60,000 bases of DNA from Cristatella mucedo (taxonomy: Eukaryota > Bryozoa > Phylactolaemata > Cristatellidae): the NCBI GenBank assembly GCA_009760855.2, contig WPIO01000001.1:14479501-14539500 (forward strand). The letters are read 5' to 3'. Below the pieces are notes generated by a model. That model was not told the DNA's origin and ran no database searches. It saw nothing but the letters and a program-made list of their open reading frames with translations. The position numbers and the translations under genes were made by a program. Of this stretch, positions 32,651-43,651 are shown one piece after another; position 1 is the stretch's first letter, and the number at the start of each line of letters is the position of its first letter.

Positions 32651-35182
32651 TGGGTCAACCCGCGTGTGTCGTCACTCAAAAATGGTTCGTTCCTGAAGAC
32701 ATGTCTCGAGCGTTGCATAGACAGGCGGCAATGTCCTCCTCCACACGTGGCAACAGTAGCCTCAGCGGGCCAGGGGATGGCCGGTCTGGCTCGTAGCAGC
32801 CAACAGGTCGTGCTGTCCACTGACTATGTCGACGGGCCGGGCTTGCGCAGCCCATAGTGTTGGGCGGGCAGGCAGGCAGGTCGCCCGTGTAGTGGGTGGA
32901 CGTGGATTCTCAGCTGGATCTCGTACGTCGCCTTCGCACGGTCGACTCAATGGGGGGGGGGAATGTTGGAGCGATGCACATCTGGACTCCCGAGAGCTGC
33001 GGCTGCCCAGATGCCTCAGATCTTCTCACGAGGCTCGGTACGAGAGGATCGGGGTTTGTGGTCTGCGTCGCATGGTGCCCACCATCACAGGCCACTTCAG
33101 CGGGACAACAGTCTGCACCGGAGGTGGTGTCGAACCCGATCGCGACTGGAGCCCGAGCACACCATATAGGGGACAGCCTGCTAACTCACACGGCAACGTC
33201 GCAAGCAGCTGCGTTGGGTACGCCGCCCTACGGACTGTCGGCGCTGGCTTACGGTATAGCATTCCCAGCAGCAGTGGTGTGTTAATATTCCGCCCGTAAA
33301 ACGGACATCGACGGCTGTCCATTTGGTAGTATTCCCTTCGGCGCTCTGCCGGCACTTCCATGTTAATTACCCAAGGAAGCTCCTCTTTGCTTACCCGGCT
33401 ACGGCGTGCATTCGATTTTAGACTCGTAGGCGCTGTCGTTACTGCAAAAAGGCTAGCTAGAGCACGACGCTATGCTTCTAAAAGTAAGCGCTACCTCTCG
33501 CGAATGCGGCTTCCTAATGCTCCCACACCCACACCTTTAGAACCTGCTCTGAGAATATCAGCCTCGCAGGGCCCGCCGGCCGCCACCGCGGCTCGAGACT
33601 GTAGCTCAGCGGCGGTCGCTGGAGCGTACGGTTATGGGTCCGATGGCGGTCGAGTCAATAAGTGAACGAAAGTCTCCGCGAAAAGGGTAGAGACCTTTCG
33701 CCGAGCCCATACGACTGGCCTCGGTCGGGCTCCTTCGGACGGGCATCGGACCGAGGCGTCAGGCCGCGGACAGGCCGGCGAGGCTGGCTCCGGCTGCCGA
33801 TAGCTAGCGCGCCGCCGCCGCGGCGGCGCCCTTAGTAGCCCGCTCGCCGCCGTTCGATCAGTAGAAGACGCTCGCCGCCGTTCGTCGGGCTGGAGGCAGC
33901 GTGTCTCGCAGCGCGAGCCTGCCGCTGCCAGTAAAACGACGACGAAAAAAGCGACTGCCATCTCGGTCGTACGTCATAAGCCTCAACGGTAATGCGCGGC
34001 TCGCGCACGCCTCGCTTCGGGCGGCCCGGATTTGACGCACTTAATTTCCATAAGTCCGGCGTCCCCGCGGCGGGGCGTAACTTCTTAAGACGCTCGCGCT
34101 GGCACAGACGTCTGCCACAACTAGAAGGTAGCTGCGCTGTTAAAAGAACTGAGAGCCCCACGGCGCATGCAATATAAGTGATACGCTGCTTTGAGTGTCC
34201 AAGTTCACTAGGCCAAGGTACGGAGATATCTAGATCGCTGAACAGCTTCATATGGCTCATATGGCTGTATGCAGGCTCTGAAGAAGATAATACGGCAGTC
34301 GGAGTTTTCATAAAGAGCTATATTTCTAACGCACCGTTTTGGGAAGCAATATGAAGTTCTTTTCTATGCTTAGACTTTCGCGGCGACGACCTATTGATGA
34401 GCTCCATGGAAAGAGCTCTCGTGAAGGAGGACTAAATCAGCCAATTAAATGAAAACTACTCGAAGATCGATGGCACAATGCTCTAATCAAGTCATCGGGC
34501 GCTGCGATCGGTCGTAATCAACTAAGCTATTGAAAGGATTGTCTGCTCCGAAGATTGCAGTGACTTCTAGAATTAATATTTCCTACGCACGCGACATCTC
34601 CGCGACACATCTGGTGACGCAGAGCACTGCATTCCGGGCACTCGACTTGGGCGTTGCAGAGTGTTGCGGTCTGCGAACGAGACATTCTTTACCGTAGCCT
34701 CTTTAGGCCTTGGCCGTCTTTTGTTTTACTATGATTGTCTGTCCAGAAGATTGCAGTGACTTCTAGAATTAATTTAGTGGCAGCTCCATCGGCTCTCGTG
34801 TAGATGCTCCAGGAAATTGCATTCCATATGACATACTGCCCTGACATCGTCGCCTCCATTCACTTTTTAATAGTAACGAATGAAATATTCGCAAAGCCGC
34901 GAATCTTCGAAAAAAGCCGATGACTTGTTTGTCGCCCTGATTGAACGTGAGACCTTAAATGGCTTTACTGTTCGGCAATACAATCATGTTTTTTACGTTA
35001 ACGCGCAGAAAAGGAAGACGGCAAATAGGTGGATGACGGTATTCCCGATTTTCTTGCAACACACTGCAAAATTGCAAAGTAATTTCAAGAAGTGCTCAAG
35101 AGGCGTTTTAACATAATCGCTTGCGAGCTTTCGGCTCTTTCAAACCTGTTGTTAATTGGCAGCAGTCAAGCTTAGGGCAACC
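32651..35182. other. CpG-rich region of unknown content, then AT-rich DNA
   Basis: 32650-33360 may be the 5' part of the minus-strand R2/NeSL-like element (GC-rich, open on both strands, no motif recognised). 33380-34160 is strongly CpG-rich, with CGCTCGCCGCCGTTCG repeated at 33841 and 33869 and frames open on both strands. It could be a CpG island or a GC-rich transposon. 34160-35182 has a direct repeat of AAGATTGCAGTGACTTCTAG (34551 and 34748) and nothing else recognised. Confidence 0.35.
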
Positions 35183-35718
35183 TTTAGGTCTCTTCATTCT
35201 ATGGGCACTTTTAGGTCTCTTCATTCTATGGCTCCAGCCTATCTTTCAGATACACTAACCCATCAGGCAAAGCATCGTACCACTCGCTTTTCGGAATCCA
35301 ACAGTCTAGAAATACCTCGCACAAACCTTAAATCCTTTGGAGACCGTGCATTTAGCTCGTATGCTCCCACAGCCTGGAACTCCCTCCCGACCTGCATCAG
35401 AACATCCCCTGACCTGACCACATCTAAAAGAAACTTAAAAACATACCTATTTAGGACAGCATTTAGTGGGTCCTTGTGATTCGTCCTCGATGTGCTTATG
35501 CGTGCTGACACTGTTCATGCTGCCACTAACCACATTTGCATGCTGACCCAGTGCATGTAACCCCTAACCATGTTATTCATTTTGTTTGTTTTTCAAGCAT
35601 GATTTTACTTACTATTCTATTGCGTATCACTTTGCAGCAAATGTAAAGCGCCTAGAAAGAGATTAAGTTCTCTGAGGGCGCTTTATCAAGTGCAATATTA
35701 TTATTATTATTATTATAT
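35183..35718 (+). mobile_element. LINE family A, 5'-truncated young copy with 5' junction duplication
   Basis: Nearly identical to 25130-25640: [40 protein letters not shown], the stop, the same 3' UTR and an (ATT)n tail at 35696-35716. At the 5' end TTTAGGTCTCTTCATTCTAT is present twice (35183 and 35210), suggesting template jumping or end repair at integration. Confidence 0.92.
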
Positions 35719-36335
35719 AACCTAGACGGTTACGCAAAATGGCGTCATATGGCCCCGGATAGACGCGCTGCGTCCTCGCTGTGAATGCCCCCCCCCACGA
35801 TTAGTTTGCAATATACTATAAAGTGTACCGGCTTCAGCGCTACCCTTCGACCCGGTCGGCGCCTTATCCGACCGAGTAATGCGGCACCTCGCTATGCCCG
35901 CCGACGACCATCTGGTGCATTTTAATGGACACCGTTTGAGTTGTGGTCTTGAAAGATGCGCGCGAGTTCGCGGGGGACCTCCCGATAGGTGTGGAGTTGC
36001 TGCATTGTCCGGGCGGCCCAATTAGTGCAGGGCCCAGCTAGCTCAAACCAGTCCGGCTTTATCGGGTGCAAACCTGCGGGCGGAAGGGCCACGGAGGTTC
36101 GAGCCCGTCTCCAGCTAGGAGGTCGACCGCGGGAGGCGGCGCACCTCCGAGAGCACCCTCTTTGGCCTCCGCTGAAGCCCAATAGGGCATCCGCGGAGGA
36201 GGCGGCTACCAGACTGCCGGAGAGGTGCTACTCCGCAAAGAGAGCGGTTCTAGAGGTCATCGGTGCGCACCTTTTCAAGCATTTCTTCAGAAGGGCAACT
36301 ACCGTTGTCTCTTTTTTTAAGACGTGGCTCAATAG
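35719..36335. other. Intergenic, GC-rich, no recognised element
   Basis: Open frames on both strands (minus 35722-36021 and 35922-36182, plus 35989-36522) but no recognisable domains or splice context. A C homopolymer lies at about 35789-35796. Confidence 0.3.
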
Positions 36336-36396
36336 CCTATGCGAGCGTGCACGCCTACGGAGAGTGCACGCTCGCATAGGCGGAGCGTGCACGCTC
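36336..36396. repeat. Perfect 17-bp-arm hairpin plus 14-bp palindrome
   Basis: CCTATGCGAGCGTGCAC (36336-36352) and its exact inverted repeat (36364-36380) are separated by 11 bases. Immediately after, GAGCGTGCACGCTC (36383-36396) is a perfect palindrome made from the same core. Three copies of the GCGTGCAC(GC) core lie in 61 bp. Just upstream of a type I SINE. Confidence 0.92.
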
Positions 36397-36429
36397 AGGT
36401 CGCTTTTCAGCGGGGGATGTCATTTCTTG

Positions 36430-36574
36430 CCGAGCTGGTTTGGTCCAGCGGTTAAGGTGCTCGCCTCAACCAAGGTCTGGCTGTGGTCGTGGGCTCGAGC
36501 CCCCCCCCCGAGGCGTATGTGAAGCGCCTGAATAGAGATTAAGTTCTCTCGAGGCGCTATTCGAATGAATTACA
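36430..36574 (+). mobile_element. tRNA-derived SINE, type I, with LINE-A-like tail
   Basis: Same head (CCGAGCTGGTTTGGTCCAGC, GGTTAAGGTGCTCGCC), B box GGGCTCGAGCC followed by a C-run (slippage), and 3' part GAAGCGCCTGAATAGAGATT, AAGTTCTCTCGAGGCGCTAT. The 3' part is closer to the LINE family A tail than in the copy at 15429. Confidence 0.82.
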
Positions 36575-37394
36575 TCTTTTTATTAATTATATCTTTTCAA
36601 GTAGGTGATCGTCCTTCATTGCATGCGGTGATATAGGGGTAGCGGCAGCAATCTTTGGACAGATCTGACTAGGCTGCTATTTCAGGCTTTCCAGCTTATT
36701 TAGTGGCGGTACAAAGACGCCTCAAGAGGCGCGCCGAAGATGTGGATCTTGGAGCTCTCCCAAAAATGGGGCATAGCACCATTTTAGACGAGCTAAAGAG
36801 CTCCTCCAAGGGGCGAGAGCCTTCAGCGAGACTTTTCAGAGTTCGCCTGCAGCAGAAGGTGGCTGCTGATTCCCTGTAGACGGCGCCGAGCATGAGCGCA
36901 GAGCTTCGCACCTGATGACGAGCCAAGGTCAGGGTCTTCAACAAAGGGTGAACATTTCTCTTCGGACGGGGTCTAAAGGGGGCGTCGCGAGCGTCGTGTC
37001 TTAAATAATGCGAAGCTGTAGGCTCTCTTAAACTCGGTAAATTTTCGCTGCGCCAAAGCGTCTCAAAGTGACGGGCAGAGTCAGCATCAATTTTCAGGAG
37101 AGGTTGCCATTTCTTTAGGTGAACAATCGTACTTTCCTAGACTTCAAAGGGACCTGCTGGACGGCGGTGCATGGTCGATGCGAAACTTCTGGGTCCGTCT
37201 CCCTAAGGGGCCACTGGCTTGCAGTGGAGCTAGAAAGTCGGCTAGTTCGGCGCCCTGTTACGTCTCCGGCTACGAGTAGGTCTCTTCTGGCGGGGTACTT
37301 GCAATCTTCCGAGGAACCCTCTCTGCGAATTTGGCCGAACATTAACATTTTCAAATTAGCTGTATGCACTAAACCAGCGCGACCTATCGGTGGC

Positions 37395-37565
37395 CTCCGA
37401 GTCTTAGCCTAGGCGTAAGGTGCTCGCTCTTGTACACCCGCGCCGGGAGTTCGAGCCCTGCAGTGGGTGATCTTTTAAGGGCCCACTGGAAGCGACAGTG
37501 ATAGCCATTAAGGCTCTTCCGCCATCGTATAAATGAGGCTGTTAGATCAGCAAACATTTTTTTAT
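37395..37565 (+). mobile_element. tRNA-derived SINE, type II
   Basis: A-box region CTTAGCCTAGGCGTAAGG, B box GGGAGTTCGAGCCCTGC, then GTGGGTGATCTTTTAAGGGC, GATAGCCATTAAGGCTCTTC and the end motif AATGAGGCTGTTAGATCAGC. This is the most complete head of the family in the window. Confidence 0.75.
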
Positions 37566-39604
37566 AGCAACTTCAGTAACTCGCCGAGGAATCATAGCAT
37601 TCCACCGTGACGTGCCAGATTGCTCGAGCTCGGCGCCGCAGGGGGTGGGGCCAAATGAGCAATGTCTTTTTAATAAGCTGCAGAAGCCCTTTGTTAATTA
37701 CCCCAAAGCACGGCTCTTCCAGCCGATGACCGATTGTTTTCCTGTGCGTGTATTGAGAATATGGCGGGCTACGCCAGTCAATAACGGTTATTCTTCCGTT
37801 GGCCTTAGCAAAGCTATATATGGAAACTGCGTCTGCACAGCCGGTGGCACCCGACTGCTGAGCTTCTTCACGTCAATTGGGCGCATTTGAAGGAAGCACG
37901 CCTGCTCTCGGCTTGTGAAGGGGCGATCAAGAAACCTTAGCAGTTTGCTGTTTGCCGTTACAGTAGCCCCGATTGCCTGCAACGCTTTCTCGTGGTCAAA
38001 GCTGAGCCCCACCGTGAACAATTCTTTCCTATTGGCTTGACCTGGCTGTAGGGGCGAATCGTGTGGTCCAGGCTCCAAAGCCTGCCGTAGGTGTGCTTTC
38101 GCCCACCCTCGAACCGCTGGAGCAGCTGGGCAGCCGCTTGGACTAGTAAGCTGCCCAAAGGAGTCGGCATGAACAAACACAGCCGGCGAGGCAGCGAGGC
38201 CAATTGCATAGCGCTGGCTGCTGCTTAATCAGCTCAGCGTCAGGCAGTTCCTCAAGCTCGACATCGCGTGAGCGACGCGTGGCTGGCGACGGTCGTGGCC
38301 ACTCTTTAGCTAAGTAAGCTTGCCGAGTAGAATTCTGTTCTTCACTCATTTGCACTAGTCAGCACCGAGCCAACAGTGACCATTGCAAAGCAGCGTGTCA
38401 ATTATTCCTCGGCAAAGAAAGATTCGACTCAGCACCGATCGCTATTCCCAGGTGTACTGTGCTCCGTAATGCATAAGTCTCTGAAGCGCAGCTGTCGTTG
38501 GAACTGCTTCGAGATCGTACCACGAAGCTTACCTAAGACAGGGTCGTGAATCATCCACCACTTCGGGACCGTTCTGGCCCAATGGCACCCATTTTCAAGT
38601 CTGGCTGCCATTTCCAGGTTTGACTGCCGATTGAAGTAGCAGCAGCCAAACTACTAGCTGGCAGCGAACTAGTAGCCCTAAGAAGACCCGATCATTCCCC
38701 TTGTGCTGAAGTGATAGCCGGCAACCCTTAACGAACAGAGTGGGCACGGTCCAAGTAATTGCCGTGCTTCGCACGTGGCAGACGCCAGGAAAAATCAATG
38801 CTGTTTGATGAAAATGAGCAGGAAATAAACAGGAAGCTCGTATACCAGGATTATTGATCTGGCGGCACGGCTCGGGCTGCCCCATCCGAGCGCCCTGAGC
38901 ATTACCTGCTCATCAGGGGTGCCTAAGAGTTATGGTGGCTGCTTCTCCGTAGACGTAGCCGGCCGTCGGCTGATGTGCATCCATGCACGGAAGCTGTCAA
39001 CTACAGCCGTCTGGCGAGGAATCACTTTGCAGCCCCAGCGAAACGAGTAAGTGTTTTCTCCACACTGTTGTTGAGCTTTTAAAGACTAGATTATTTTTAG
39101 GTGGCATGCAAGTTTCGCATTGCTGCTAGTAATCATGGTAGGGAGAAGCTCTGTTTTTAGTCAGCAGACTTGGCTTTATCTCACTGAGTCACTGTATTAC
39201 TCTTTATTTGGTTTACTGTCTATAGCCTTTTGCAGCTGTTGACAAGCAGATATTTCTTGAAATGAACCACAGTCTGTCCTGTTGTGGCTCAACGTTTGAA
39301 ACAAATTATATCCTCCATTTGAGGGCGCTCTATCAAGTGTATTTCTAATATTATTAACTTCGTTGTAACAGTAAAAATGCTTTCGTATAGCTACAGTGGT
39401 ACTAGAAACGACTCACAGCTCATGCATTGCTAAGCTGCCTCGGTGCCCACTTTTATCTCTCGAAGGTTGCTCCTACAGCTGCTGTCTTAGAATGCCCCGA
39501 CCCACCATTGTCAATTTGATAGTGCACTGCTTGAAAAGCTGCCTACGAGCTCCAACGATGTCGCAATCGCGATCCTACACCATAACTCTCATTAAAATTT
39601 GCAG
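37566..39604. other. Intergenic or 5' region of the ankyrin gene
   Basis: Several open frames on the minus strand (for example 37788-38180) without recognisable domains. 39318-39355 (GAGGGCGCTCTATCAAGTGT) is a remnant of a LINE family A tail. Upstream exons of the ankyrin gene at 39605 may lie here but I could not identify them. Confidence 0.3.
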
Positions 39605-39822
39605 TCGATGGCCTTGCTGTTGATGGCAGATCGATCGTGATCTCGACCGACTCGGTCTGCCATGGTCCTGAATCAGGCGACAGTACCAAGGGCTTTGAGG
39701 AAACTGGCGACACAAGGAGGAAGGCGCTGATGCGATGCTGCATGACAGGAGATGAAACTCGACTGAAAGCCCTGCTGCTGTTCAATAGCTATGACATCAA
39801 CTGGCAGGACCAAAGCGGCCGA
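39605..39822 (+). CDS. Ankyrin gene exon a
   Basis: Acceptor ATTTGCAG at 39604, donor CGA/GTACGT at 39823. Reads SGDSTKGFEETGDTRRKALM and CCMTGDETRLKALLLF-like repeat sequence, ending DINWQDQSGR in phase 0, so it joins directly to TPLSYAASGG in the next exon, a canonical ankyrin G-TPL junction. Confidence 0.72.
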
Positions 39823-40809
39823 GTACGTGCCTTGCAAATCGGTAACGTCCTGCCATGGCTTAGTTAGCAAGCCTGCATAAGAAGTAGCACTGCAACATTG
39901 CAATCACCATCCTCTTCCCTCGCCACCGTCGGGCACTGCCACGCACCATGCTGGAGGTAGAGCAGGCAGTTCGTGTCACCCGACTTCTATTGCAGTCCGT
40001 GCGATAACTACCCGTATCGTACTGAACCCATATATGAAAGCAGTCCCTTGCAATGCGTGGACAATCAAGCAAACTGCAAATGATGCGGCTGTCATGTACC
40101 TGTATTTTTGAGATTATGTTAATCTTAGCGTCAAGTTACTATATCTGCTTCTGGGCATCCTTGGCAGATCTCATGGCCTGCTTTTTTATGCACTGGGAAC
40201 TTTTGCTGCAATAATGGCAGCTCTCAAGAGAGCCCCGATCTCATCCCGAAAAGCAGCGAATGCTAACCCGGCGGGAATCTCTGTTATCGAGCCTCAGATC
40301 AAGACGAATTTTCGGCACAGCTGCATGCAGTAGCAGTGGTCGTAGTAGCCTAGAGTCGAAAGCCTTCGTCAACAATCCAGCACTGTCGGCCCGGTTGTCT
40401 CATCAACTCCCTTGCTGATACAGTAGAGCCGAGGCTAAGGAGTGTAGCCACAATCGCCAGCAGGTCTGCTTGTTGCTTTGCTTCTACCGTGTCTAGCAGT
40501 GCTAGCTGATCGTGCCTGCGCTCGGTGCCCATAGATGGATGTCATTCCTACCTCTTTGACTAACAAACTGACATCAGTCACTTGAAAGTCGCAAATCATG
40601 GTTAAGTATCTCCAAGGTCAGCTGCACTGCCTCCATCTTTTGCCTATGCAATCATTTCTGTCACAAAAGCCCACTGGCTGATACTGCCGCCGAGCTTCAA
40701 GCCCAGTGGGTGGCGGCCTGGTGCCTGAAGACATCCAGCTTTCACTACCTTGCCTTTCTCCCCCCTCTCTCTCTGTCTCTCTGTCTCTCTGTCTCTCTGT
40801 CTCTCTGTC

Positions 40810-40908
<99 letters not shown>

Positions 40909-40963
40909 GTCTCTCTGTCTCTCTGTCTCTCTGTCTCTCTCTCTGTCTCTCTCTCTGTCTCTG

Positions 40964-40995
<32 letters not shown>

Positions 40996-43651
40996 CCTAG
41001 CTTATGTTACTCGATAATAGTTTACGACACGATGCCTTTCCCAGCGGGCAGTGGCGCTGCTCGGATTGCAGAAGAGCGAGCAAAACAATCATTCGAGCCT
41101 GCCGAAAGCTTGCACCGGCGGCTCGAAGCTCATTCCTCAGCCTAAAGTCTTCAGACAGGCGCGCAATTGCTTGTAAATTGAATGCACTCGACTGGTCACG
41201 GCAGAGGGCGCGCAGCTGCCTGGCAGACGGGTGACCCTGCACTAGCACAGCAGCTGCTGCCGGCAGGTCAGCGCTTGAGCGCTAGCACAATGCCGCGCCG
41301 GATGCCAGCTGGAAGCAGCCTCGCAGAGACCGTTGACCGGCGAATTTGATGCTGCTTGCCAGCTGATCGAGCATGCGTGCGCAGTGAGCCTCCAATTGCC
41401 TGATCTCTGAGCCTCCTATCTGGCGGCACCATTGCGCCACCACTGTGCACACAGCCCGGTCGAAGACAAGTTGGCTGCTCAAATCTAAACTGGAAAGGGG
41501 ACTGAGAGGGATGGCAACGGACCGAGCAGCACAGCATGACAAGGGGGCTGTGCAAAGGCGGGTTAAAGGCCGCTGCAGTTGCTTGAAGCTGGACTTAGAG
41601 GATGAGCCCAGCAGAGCGAGAAGACATAACAGCATCGCTGTCTAGATCTTCGGTGCAAAGCCAGCGGCAGAGCCGTTGGTTTGAATTTTTAATGAACCAA
41701 TGCAGAGGCGTTTGCTATGAGCCCTATTAGCTTACCAAGCATGCACTCGTTTGCCTAGACGCCTCTCAGCTATGCAGCTAGCGGAGGCCACGACAATGTC
41801 ATCGGCTTTCTGCAAGAGAACAGCCGAGTCAACCCTAACCTGGCCGATAATGAGGGCAACACACCACTCATCTACTCGGCTGCCATGGGTAGGTGAAGTG
41901 CAAGGCTGCTGCCGCTGCCACCGCCGGTCCTACGCCAGCACTTGCAGGTACAGATGGTGGGACGGTGCACAGCACTGAAGCACTCGTGACTCAGGGGATC
42001 TGCAGGTATTGCATAATGCATGAGGACCCTAGCCTCTCTCCTTAGTCACGACCTATGCCATCCCCTATGCTAGGTGCACGTGTATCTCGAAACGTTTTTT
42101 CTCCGATGCATGTTGTTTGTTGAACGATTGTGAGCTAGATTAGATGGCCTTTACTTGTTTCATCTCAACTTGTCACCGAGATGATGATGACCCAAACATC
42201 ATTCCAGCTTAGAGCATGCGGTACAAAGCGGCACTCAAGCAGCTGCTGCAACGTACAGGTTGCATGTGGTAGTTTGGACGGTCCTTCCATGCCGCTTGAG
42301 CTAATACGCTCTGGCCTGCTCGATAGGGAGGAATATGGTGTGTTGTGGTGTGCTGGCGCCAACGAACTACCTTGTCTCGGTCAAACAGCCGTCGAAGTAC
42401 TGCTTACGCTCGTACCTTAACCCTCAGTGACTCAGTCAGCGCCCACTACTTGAGCCTCCTCACATTCTGCCTCAGCTCTTTACTGTGCACTTCGAAGCCA
42501 CTGCGTGCTCGACAAACGAGCCGCCGAGTGAGTCAGTGGAATAAAGACTCGCTCTTATTTGTTCAGGTCACGATGCTGCCACGTTGGGCCTGCTGAAATT
42601 TCCTGCTGTCGACGTCGACCAGCGCAACAGCAGTGGGTTCACGGCGCTCATGAAAGCCTCTATTCAAGATCACGTCGTCTGTGTCGAGCAGTTGCTCAGT
42701 GCCGGTATGCTATGGCCGCGGCCAGCTGCTGCAGCCACTGCCGCTGCCCGCCGAAGACTAGTAGTCGGTAGTCGCCGCGGTAGCAGCAACCTCGTAGAGT
42801 GGCAATTGCAGCAGCTGAGCGACTGTGACCGCTGCATGCAGGCCAGAGCAACGATCGAGCAGCCGCAGACTTGGCTTGTAGGAGCCTCGATGACCCTGCG
42901 AGACGGCAGCCGAGGCCTGACCGCCATCGAGTGGGCCAAATTCTGTGGCAGCCAGGAGAGCTACGTCGTGCTCGAGGCTGCTGCCGCCGCCGAGGCGCAG
43001 CGGCTGCAGCCCGACGTTGGCGATGGTGGTTTCAAGCGATCAACCCGTGGCTCGTTTCGCAGCATGACCAGACCGAGCTCGGTGCGCATACGGCAGGCGG
43101 CCGCTCACAGCGACAAAGGGGCCGACCATCTGCCATCGGATGGTGCTGCAAAGGCACCAGGGCAGAAGAGCGGCAGCGGCACAGCTGCGCGGCTGGTGAG
43201 CTTCATCAGACGCATCAAGCTGGCTCTGCGCTTCAGTAAAAGGGGCCTGAAAGACGGCGCCGATAGCGCCCCCACCACCACTGCCGCAGAAACGGCAATA
43301 TCTCAAGCGGCTACCGTGCCGTCGGGGCTCGAGGCTCGGCAGCAGCAGAACGTCAGCCATAAGAAAACCGATCCCGATGACGACGCAGCTGGCATTGGCG
43401 CCTCCCTCTCAGGCGCCAGAGGCAGCGGTTCGGGTGGCTGTGCAATGCTACGCAACGCAAAGCTAGGTGATGCTCTGATGAAAGTCAGAGCCAGGAGCTT
43501 GCTGCCAAAGATCAAGGTCACCAAGGCACCGGATGACATTGCTGAAACCGATGCTGATTGGCAGCCGTCGAGCGGTGAGCCAGAGGTGGCACAGGCAGCA
43601 GTGAAATCGGGAGTCGGCTTGCCGAGAAAAAGGGACTGTGCCGGAGCCTAG
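39605..43651 (+). CDS. Ankyrin-repeat protein, ANKRD33/33B-like, 5' partial
   Basis: Gene-level entry for exons 39605-39822, 41759-41888, 42567-42704 and 42882-43651. Joined in phase they give at least four ankyrin repeats: ALMRCCMTGDETRLKALLLF, TPLSYAASGGHDNVIGFLQ, TPLIYSAAMGHDAATLGLL, and FTALMKASIQDHVVCVEQLL with SAG-ASMTLRD, then GLTAIEWAKFCGSQESYVVL. A 230-residue Ala/Ser/Arg-rich, probably disordered tail follows, ending at 43649-43651 (TAG). The repeat spacing and the ...ALMKA...LTA-EWA block resemble vertebrate ANKRD33/ANKRD33B. Those family names are inference. The function is unknown here; ankyrin stacks bind proteins. The first exon(s) are not identified. Confidence 0.72.
40764..40996 (+). 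repeat. (CTCTGTCT)n / (CT)n microsatellite, about 230 bp
   Basis: Polypyrimidine tract of CTCT and CTGTCT words between two exons of the ankyrin gene. It opens Ser/Leu-rich frames in all three + frames. None is a real protein. Possible triplex-forming mirror repeat. Confidence 0.95.
41000..41758. other. Intron of the ankyrin gene
   Basis: Open frames on both strands (for example 41282-41635, minus) without recognisable domains. No transposon seen. Ends in acceptor TTTGCCTAG. Confidence 0.4.
41759..41888 (+). CDS. Ankyrin gene exon b
   Basis: Acceptor CGTTTGCCTAG, donor ATGG/GTAGGT. 43 codons plus one base: TPLSYAASGGHDNVIGFLQE, NPNLADNEGNTPLIYSAAM. One complete ankyrin repeat with the start of another. 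Phase 0 in, phase 1 out. Confidence 0.85.
42567..42704 (+). CDS. Ankyrin gene exon c
   Basis: Acceptor TTATTTGTTCAG completes Gly (G/GT) and continues HDAATLGLLKFPAVDVDQRN, SSGFTALMKASIQDHVVCVE and QLLSAG. The reading frame stays open beyond 42704, but the donor GCCG/GTATGC and the acceptor at 42881 remove 177 bases exactly between LLSAG and ASMTLRD, restoring a normal ankyrin spacing. The alternative is that the 59 codons are translated as an insertion. Confidence 0.75.
42705..42881 (+). other. Probable in-frame 177-bp intron (or 59-residue insert)
   Basis: Length is a multiple of three with no stop, so splicing or retention would both give a full-length protein. Its translation (Ala/Arg-rich, then LVEWQLQQLSDCDRCMQ) has no ankyrin character. 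Bounded by GTATGC and TTGGCTTGTAG. Confidence 0.6.
42882..43651 (+). CDS. Ankyrin gene terminal exon d
   Basis: Begins GASMTLRDGSRGLTAIEWAK, the last ankyrin repeat, then a helical Ala/Glu segment and a long low-complexity tail with basic stretches (SFIRRIKLALRFSKRGLK, KVRARSLLPKIKV). Stop TAG at 43649-43651. The frame is open for 256 codons, and GC content and codon use are unlike the surrounding introns, supporting real coding. Confidence 0.8.

Noticed and set aside
33568-33600. GGCCGCCACCGCGG, identical to part of a cloning-vector polylinker
   Set aside because: Only 14 bases match and the flanks do not continue as vector. It fits the local GC-rich composition.
40706-41145. Three overlapping Ser/Leu-rich ORFs of about 100-130 codons
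   Set aside because: Direct products of the (CTCTGTCT)n microsatellite inside an intron of the ankyrin gene.
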